From NCBI GenBank assembly GCA_900550145.1, contig URRF01000049.1, positions 1-8,664 on the forward strand: DNA of 8,664 bases, in the 5' to 3' direction. The notes beneath the pieces are model-generated. The model worked only from the letters and a program-made list of their open reading frames with translations, ran no database searches and was not told the origin of the DNA. The first letter of the stretch is position 1, and each line of letters opens with the position of its first letter. The position numbers and the translations under genes were made by a program. Of the stretch, positions 5,197 to 8,664 are shown piece after piece. Origin of the DNA: an uncultured Mollicutes bacterium (GTDB taxonomy: Bacteria; Bacillota_I; Bacilli_A; RF39; UBA660).

Positions 5197-6282
5197 ATGC
5201 TTAAAAACGGCTTACAAATAATAAAGAAAATTGAAGATAATGGATATTCTGCATATATAGTAGGTGGTTGTACTAGAGATTATTATATGAAAAAAGATTC
5301 ATATGATGTTGATATATGCACTAATGCAAAACCAAAAGAACTTATTAAAATATTTGATAATGCAACTCTTCCTAAGGAAAAATATGGTGCTGTTACTTTA
5401 TATGATAAAGGCGTAAGATATGAAATTACTACTTTTAGAAAAGAGTTAAAGTATGAAAATAGAAGGCCAATAGAAATAGAGTATACAAATAATTTAAAAG
5501 AAGATATAGAAAGAAGAGACTTTACAATAAATACTTTATGTATGAATTCATCTCTTGAAATAATTGATTTATTTAATGGTAAAAGAGACATTGATAAAAG
5601 AATAATTAGGTCATTAGGAAATGCTAGTGTAAAATTTAATGAAGATCCTCTTAGAATATTAAGGGCTATTAGATTTGCAACAGTATTGAATTTTAAACTT
5701 GATAAGGATGTTATTCTTGCTATAAAAGATAAGGGTAATTTAGTAAGAGAAATATCGTATGAAAGAAAGAAAAGTGAACTTAGTAAAATATTTGTAAGTA
5801 AGAATGTTAAATATGGAATAAAATTATTATGTTATTTTCACTTAGATGAGTATTTAGAAATACCTAATTTAAGTAAAATAAAAATAACGTCTGACATACT
5901 TGGTATATATGCTCAATTAGATGTAATAAGTAAATATCCATTTACTAAAATAGAAAAAGATGTAATACTAGCTGTTAATGAATTAGTGAAATCAAAAAAA
6001 ATAGGCAAATACGAGGTTTATAAGTATGGACTATATAATTCATCTATCGCATCTGAAATACTTGGTATAAACAAGAAAAACATAGTTAAAATAGATAGAA
6101 CTCTACCTATTAAAACTAAGAAAGATATAAAAATAACTACAAATGAAATATGCAAAATATTAAATAAAAAACCAGGTCCATTTATTAAAGATATATATAA
6201 AGATATAGAATACATGATTATATATTCTAAACTAAAAAACGATAAAGATAAAATAAAAGAATATATTATAAAAAACTACTAA
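5197..6282 (+). CDS. cca: CCA tRNA nucleotidyltransferase (class II)
   Basis: This enzyme adds or repairs the 3' CCA of tRNAs from CTP and ATP without a nucleic acid template. The 361-residue protein shows the class II motifs in order: IVGGCTRD (residues 21-28), the metal-binding Asp pair DVD (37-39), IERRDFTIN (104-112) with the base-recognition region, and EDPLRILRAIRFA (149-161). The C-terminal half is less conserved and Lys/Ile-rich, as usual for the tRNA-binding body and tail. It is somewhat shorter than the B. subtilis enzyme. A poly(A) polymerase of the same superfamily is the alternative, but Gram-positive genomes with this size and context normally encode the CCA enzyme. I chose the ATG at 5197 over the TTG at 5194 because of start-codon strength; the upstream SD (GGTGA) is modest. 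It has its own promoter and a hairpin after it. Confidence 0.93.
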   Translation: MLKNGLQIIKKIEDNGYSAYIVGGCTRDYYMKKDSYDVDICTNAKPKELIKIFDNATLPKEKYGAVTLYDKGVRYEITTFRKELKYENRRPIEIEYTNNLKEDIERRDFTINTLCMNSSLEIIDLFNGKRDIDKRIIRSLGNASVKFNEDPLRILRAIRFATVLNFKLDKDVILAIKDKGNLVREISYERKKSELSKIFVSKNVKYGIKLLCYFHLDEYLEIPNLSKIKITSDILGIYAQLDVISKYPFTKIEKDVILAVNELVKSKKIGKYEVYKYGLYNSSIASEILGINKKNIVKIDRTLPIKTKKDIKITTNEICKILNKKPGPFIKDIYKDIEYMIIYSKLKNDKDKIKEYIIKNY

Positions 6283-6313
6283 AAACATACCATATTATAG
6301 AGGTGTGTTTTTT
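6281..6313 (+). terminator. Hairpin after cca, overlapping the next gene's SD and start
   Basis: AAAAACATACC (6281-6291) pairs with GGTGTGTTTTT (6302-6312) in an 11-bp stem with one G-U pair around a 10-base loop, and the 3' arm ends in T residues. It is a plausible cca terminator. The 3' arm also contains part of the SD (AGAGGTG, 6299-6305) and reaches the TTG start of the following gene. It could therefore also hide that ribosome binding site on read-through transcripts. Confidence 0.55.
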
Positions 6314-6929
6314 GAAAAAGATAATACTATTTATAACAGTTTCTTTATTATATATATTGTTTAATAATATTACAGTATATGGAAAAATAAATCTAAATTT
6401 AAAGAAAAATGAAATCGCTATAATATTTATACAAGATAATATTATGGTATCAAATACTACAAATACACTTTTATTATTGAATAATATAGATAATAGAGTA
6501 GAAAAATTTAGTGATTTAAACGTAATAAATATAAATAATATACCAATGAATTTTAATTATAAAAATACTTATATAATAAAAAATACAGGTATGATAGATA
6601 ATATACTATATAAATTAGAACAAAATTTAATTAAAATTAAATCAAAAGATTATACATTTTGTATTTATAATAATGTTAATTCAAATATAAGTAATACATA
6701 TGGTTGTAATTTTCTATATTTATTTAATACAAAAGATATAGATATAATAGAAACAGATGAAGATATAGATATAATTTTCTTTAATGAAAAACTACAAATC
6801 CCTACATATTTTCTTGAAGATATATATAGTAAATGGATAGATATATATAAATTAAATGAAACTGATATAGTAGTTTTAAAAATAATAGAAGATGATTACC
6901 AAATTTTAGTTATACCAAATAATAGATGA
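6312..6929 (+). CDS. Unrecognised membrane-anchored or secreted protein between cca and dnaD
   Basis: The 205-residue product begins at TTG 6312, eight bases after an AGAGG SD. An upstream in-frame GTG at 6303 overlaps that SD and is unlikely. The N-terminus (KK, then ILFITVSLLYILFNNI) is a signal peptide or single membrane anchor, and the rest would be outside the cell. The body is strongly Ile/Asn/Asp-rich with alternating beta-like stretches (NEIAIIFIQDN, TNTLLLLNN, NTYIIKNTG, EDIDIIFFNE, TDIVVLKIIEDDYQILVIPN). I recognise no family and see no catalytic motif. A vague resemblance to the start of a metallo-beta-lactamase fold is not supported by any metal-binding motif. It ends 28 bases before dnaD. 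A fast-evolving lineage-specific gene is the best description. Confidence 0.55.
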   Translation: MKKIILFITVSLLYILFNNITVYGKINLNLKKNEIAIIFIQDNIMVSNTTNTLLLLNNIDNRVEKFSDLNVININNIPMNFNYKNTYIIKNTGMIDNILYKLEQNLIKIKSKDYTFCIYNNVNSNISNTYGCNFLYLFNTKDIDIIETDEDIDIIFFNEKLQIPTYFLEDIYSKWIDIYKLNETDIVVLKIIEDDYQILVIPNNR

Positions 6930-6932
6930 ATG

Positions 6933-6953
6933 TGTTAAAATACTTATAGGTGG
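6933..6953 (+). promoter_or_regulatory. Extended -10 promoter and SD of dnaD
   Basis: TGT followed by TAAAAT (6936-6941) gives an extended -10 with five of six consensus bases; no good -35 is seen. The SD AGGTGG (6948-6953) is only four bases from the ATG, and the predicted transcript would begin at about the SD itself. Confidence 0.4.
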
Positions 6954-6957
6954 TTTT

Positions 6958-7599
6958 ATGAATAAAGATATACTTAATATATTAAAGAGTAAAAATTATA
7001 TTATGCCAAATTTTCTACTTACTAATTATAAAAAATTAGATTTAAGTGGAGATTTGACTATTTTATTAACTTATTTAATTAATTTAGATAGTCCAATAGT
7101 ATGTGACTATAAAAAATTTAGTAATGAAACTAATATTAGTCAAAAAGAAGTAATGGGTATGATAAATGAACTTTCTATAAAGAAAATGTTAGAAATTAAA
7201 GTATCAAAAAATAGTAGTGGTAAGTTTGAAGAATATATAAATTTAGATTTATTTTATAATAAAATATTTATGATAATTATAGATAATAAAGATGAAGAAA
7301 CTAGTAATATATATTCTATATTTGAAAAAGAATTAAATAGAACTCTATCGCCAATAGAATATGAACTTATAAATGGTTGGTTAGAATGTGGTTATAAAGA
7401 AGAAATAATTATTTCTGGATTAAGAGAAGCAGTATTTAGTGGTGTTAATAATTTTAGATATATTGATAAAATATTATCAGAATGGAGCAAAAAGGGGATA
7501 GATTCTATAGATAAGGTTGAAAAAAATAAAAAAGAATACAAAAAAACTACACAAAAGGTTGAAGTACCTGATTATGATTGGTTGAGTGAAAATGAATAA
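6958..7599 (+). CDS. dnaD: DNA replication initiation protein DnaD
   Basis: DnaD acts in primosome assembly with DnaB and DnaI, helping load the replicative helicase at oriC and at restart sites. The 213-residue protein has the expected size. Residues 1 to about 100 form the winged-helix N-terminal domain (KLDLSGDLTILLTYLINLDSP, then a helix-turn-helix around NETNISQKEVMGMINEL). Residues about 117-180 form the DnaD/DnaB C-terminal domain (IYSIFEKELNRTLSPIEYE). Its YxxxIxxxW ssDNA-binding motif is present as Tyr168, Ile172 and Trp176. A Lys-rich linker and a VPDYDWLSENE tail close the protein. The gene overlaps nth by 8 bases; dnaD-nth is the order in B. subtilis and many relatives, which supports the call. 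Confidence 0.9.
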   Translation: MNKDILNILKSKNYIMPNFLLTNYKKLDLSGDLTILLTYLINLDSPIVCDYKKFSNETNISQKEVMGMINELSIKKMLEIKVSKNSSGKFEEYINLDLFYNKIFMIIIDNKDEETSNIYSIFEKELNRTLSPIEYELINGWLECGYKEEIIISGLREAVFSGVNNFRYIDKILSEWSKKGIDSIDKVEKNKKEYKKTTQKVEVPDYDWLSENE

Positions 7600-8200
7600 T
7601 ATATTTGAATATTTAGATTATCTTTTTGAAAATCCGAAATGTGAACTAGAGTATAATAATGATTTTGAATTTTTAATAGCAGTTGTATTAAGTGCTCAAA
7701 CAACGGATAAAAAGGTGAATTCTGTTACAAAAGAATTATTTAGTAAATATGATATGTATTCTCTAAAGGATGCACCTATTAACGATTTAATAAATATATT
7801 AAAACCGCTAGGAATGTCTATAAAAAAGGCATCTTTTATTAAAAATATATCAAAAGAAATTACAGAAACATATAATGGTATTATTCCTGATGATATAAAT
7901 ACTCTTATGAAAATGGATGGAGTAGGAAGAAAAACAGCAAATTTAGTATTATCTACTTTATATAATAAACCATATATAGCAGTAGATACACACGTAGAAA
8001 GAGTATGCAAAAGATTAAATTTAGTAAGTAAAGATGCAAATGTATTAGAAGTTGAACAAGAATTATATAATATTATTCCTAATGACAGATTAAATAAAAC
8101 TCACCATCAATTAGTTTTATTTGGTAGATATTATTGTAAAAGTATTAAACCAAAATGTGATACATGCAAATTAAAAGAAATATGTAAAAATTTAAAGAAG
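7592..8200 (+). CDS. nth: Endonuclease III; frame continues without a stop into foreign sequence
   Basis: This is the base-excision-repair DNA glycosylase/AP lyase for oxidised pyrimidines. LSAQTTDKKVN is at residues 33-43, and the helix-hairpin-helix MDGVGRKTANLVL at 108-120 has the catalytic Lys114. VDTHVERV at 131-138 has the catalytic Asp132, spaced 18 residues from the lysine as in E. coli (Lys120/Asp138). The [4Fe-4S] cluster cysteines are Cys182, Cys189, Cys192 and Cys198 (C-x6-C-x2-C-x5-C). Endonuclease III should stop a few residues after the last cysteine, but here no stop is met and the frame stays open to the window end. The end at 8200 is therefore the last codon I would assign to nth, not a stop. 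The ATG at 7592 lies within the end of dnaD, with GAGTG-like bases ahead of it as a weak SD. Confidence 0.9.
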
Positions 8201-8440
8201 GCTGAATATTATATTTGCGATTTAAGTAAAAGAGAAGAGTGTTTTGCACTTTATGAGAAATATAAAAATGCAGATATTGATTTTTTAGTAAATAATGCTG
8301 GGTATGGGCTTTTTGGATATTTTGATGAGACTGATATGCAAAAGGAACTTGATATGATAGATTTAAATGTGACGGCGGTTCATATTTTGACTAAGTTGTT
8401 TTTAAAGGATTTTGTTAAAAATGATAAGGGTTATATTTTA
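8201..8440 (+). pseudogene. Short-chain dehydrogenase (SDR) internal fragment, in frame with nth
   Basis: About 80 codons match the middle of an atypical short-chain dehydrogenase of the DltE/YqjQ kind. CDLSKREECFALYEKY is followed by DIDFLVNNAGYGLFGYF with the NNAG motif (8291-8302), then ELDMIDLNVTAVHILTKLFL and KGYIL. The glycine-rich nucleotide-binding start and the catalytic Ser and Tyr-x3-Lys are absent, so no working enzyme is encoded. Codon use changes (GGG, ACG, GCG and GTG appear), unlike the AT-rich nth. It joins nth just after the last iron-sulfur cysteine and joins the following NiaR piece at a GYIL stretch. It is most likely an assembly chimera; a real gene scar is the alternative. 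Confidence 0.72.
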
Positions 8441-8664
8441 AATGACGAAGAAACATTTAAAAGGGTGTTTAAAGTAAAACATACAACAGAGCAGATTCCT
8501 GATGAATTAAATCTCATAGTAGATTTAGGCGGAGTGGTAGATGATGTGTTTGTGTACCACAAAGTATATGGTGTCATAAAAGTTGACATGAACATAAAGT
8601 CCCGTCGTGATGTAAAAAAATATATTGAAGGAATTGAAAGTGGCGTGTCTACACCGCTTATGCA
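8441..8664 (+). CDS. niaR: NiaR-type niacin repressor, 3H domain fragment (runs off the right edge)
   Basis: The sequence FKRVFKVKHTTEQIPDELN, LIVDLGGVVDDVFVYHKVYG and NIKSRRDVKKYIEGI is characteristic of the C-terminal 3H domain of NiaR (YrxA). NiaR represses NAD biosynthesis and niacin uptake genes when nicotinic acid is bound. Two of the three family histidines are visible (in KHTTEQ and VYHKVYG); the third would lie beyond the window. The N-terminal winged-helix DNA-binding domain is missing and replaced in frame by the dehydrogenase fragment. Base composition is clearly richer in G+C than the rest (GGC, GTC, TCC, CGT, CCG codons), suggesting DNA from another part of the genome or another organism. 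Confidence 0.78.

Noticed and set aside
6312..6929. Metallo-beta-lactamase or ComEC-like domain
   Set aside because: Only a general beta-strand pattern fits; no HxHxDH or other metal-binding motif is present.

Overview
The window comes from a very AT-rich, spore-forming member of the Bacillota (Firmicutes). The evidence is a SpoIVA homologue, an HU gene next along as in Bacillus subtilis, and a dnaD-nth pair in the order seen in B. subtilis. G+C is very low by eye in most of the window. TGA is used as a normal stop, and genes are tightly packed on the + strand; I support no minus-strand gene.

Left edge (1-1361): the last 56 codons of what looks like a large serine recombinase stop three bases before an open frame holding only the C-terminal three quarters of SpoIVA. 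The ATP-binding N-terminus of SpoIVA is missing, although everything downstream is collinear with the family down to the last residue, and a good terminator follows. The simplest reading is a recombinase-bearing element integrated inside spoIVA, with this junction as its right end. That would resemble the sporulation-linked intervening elements known in sigK and spoVFB.

Centre (1363-4741): a five-gene cassette separates spoIVA from the HU gene. It has its own strong promoter and a long leader carrying two identical palindromic repeats. It encodes a Sec-exported small protein of unknown family, three six-helix membrane proteins (the first interrupted by an in-frame TGA) and an ABC ATPase with a glutamate in place of the Q-loop glutamine. 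The layout suggests an unrecognised bacteriocin-like peptide with a LanFEG-like self-immunity or export transporter. That function is an inference.

Right part (4742-8200): housekeeping genes follow: HU, CCA-adding enzyme, an unrecognised membrane-anchored or secreted protein, DnaD and endonuclease III (nth). Several have extended -10 promoters very close to the start codon.

Right end (about 8201-8664): the nth frame runs without a stop into an internal piece of a short-chain dehydrogenase, then into the C-terminal 3H domain of NiaR. Base and codon use change at about the same place. The second junction lies in a Gly-Tyr-Ile-Leu-Asn stretch that both families can encode, so an assembly chimera at a contig end is more likely than a real three-part fusion.
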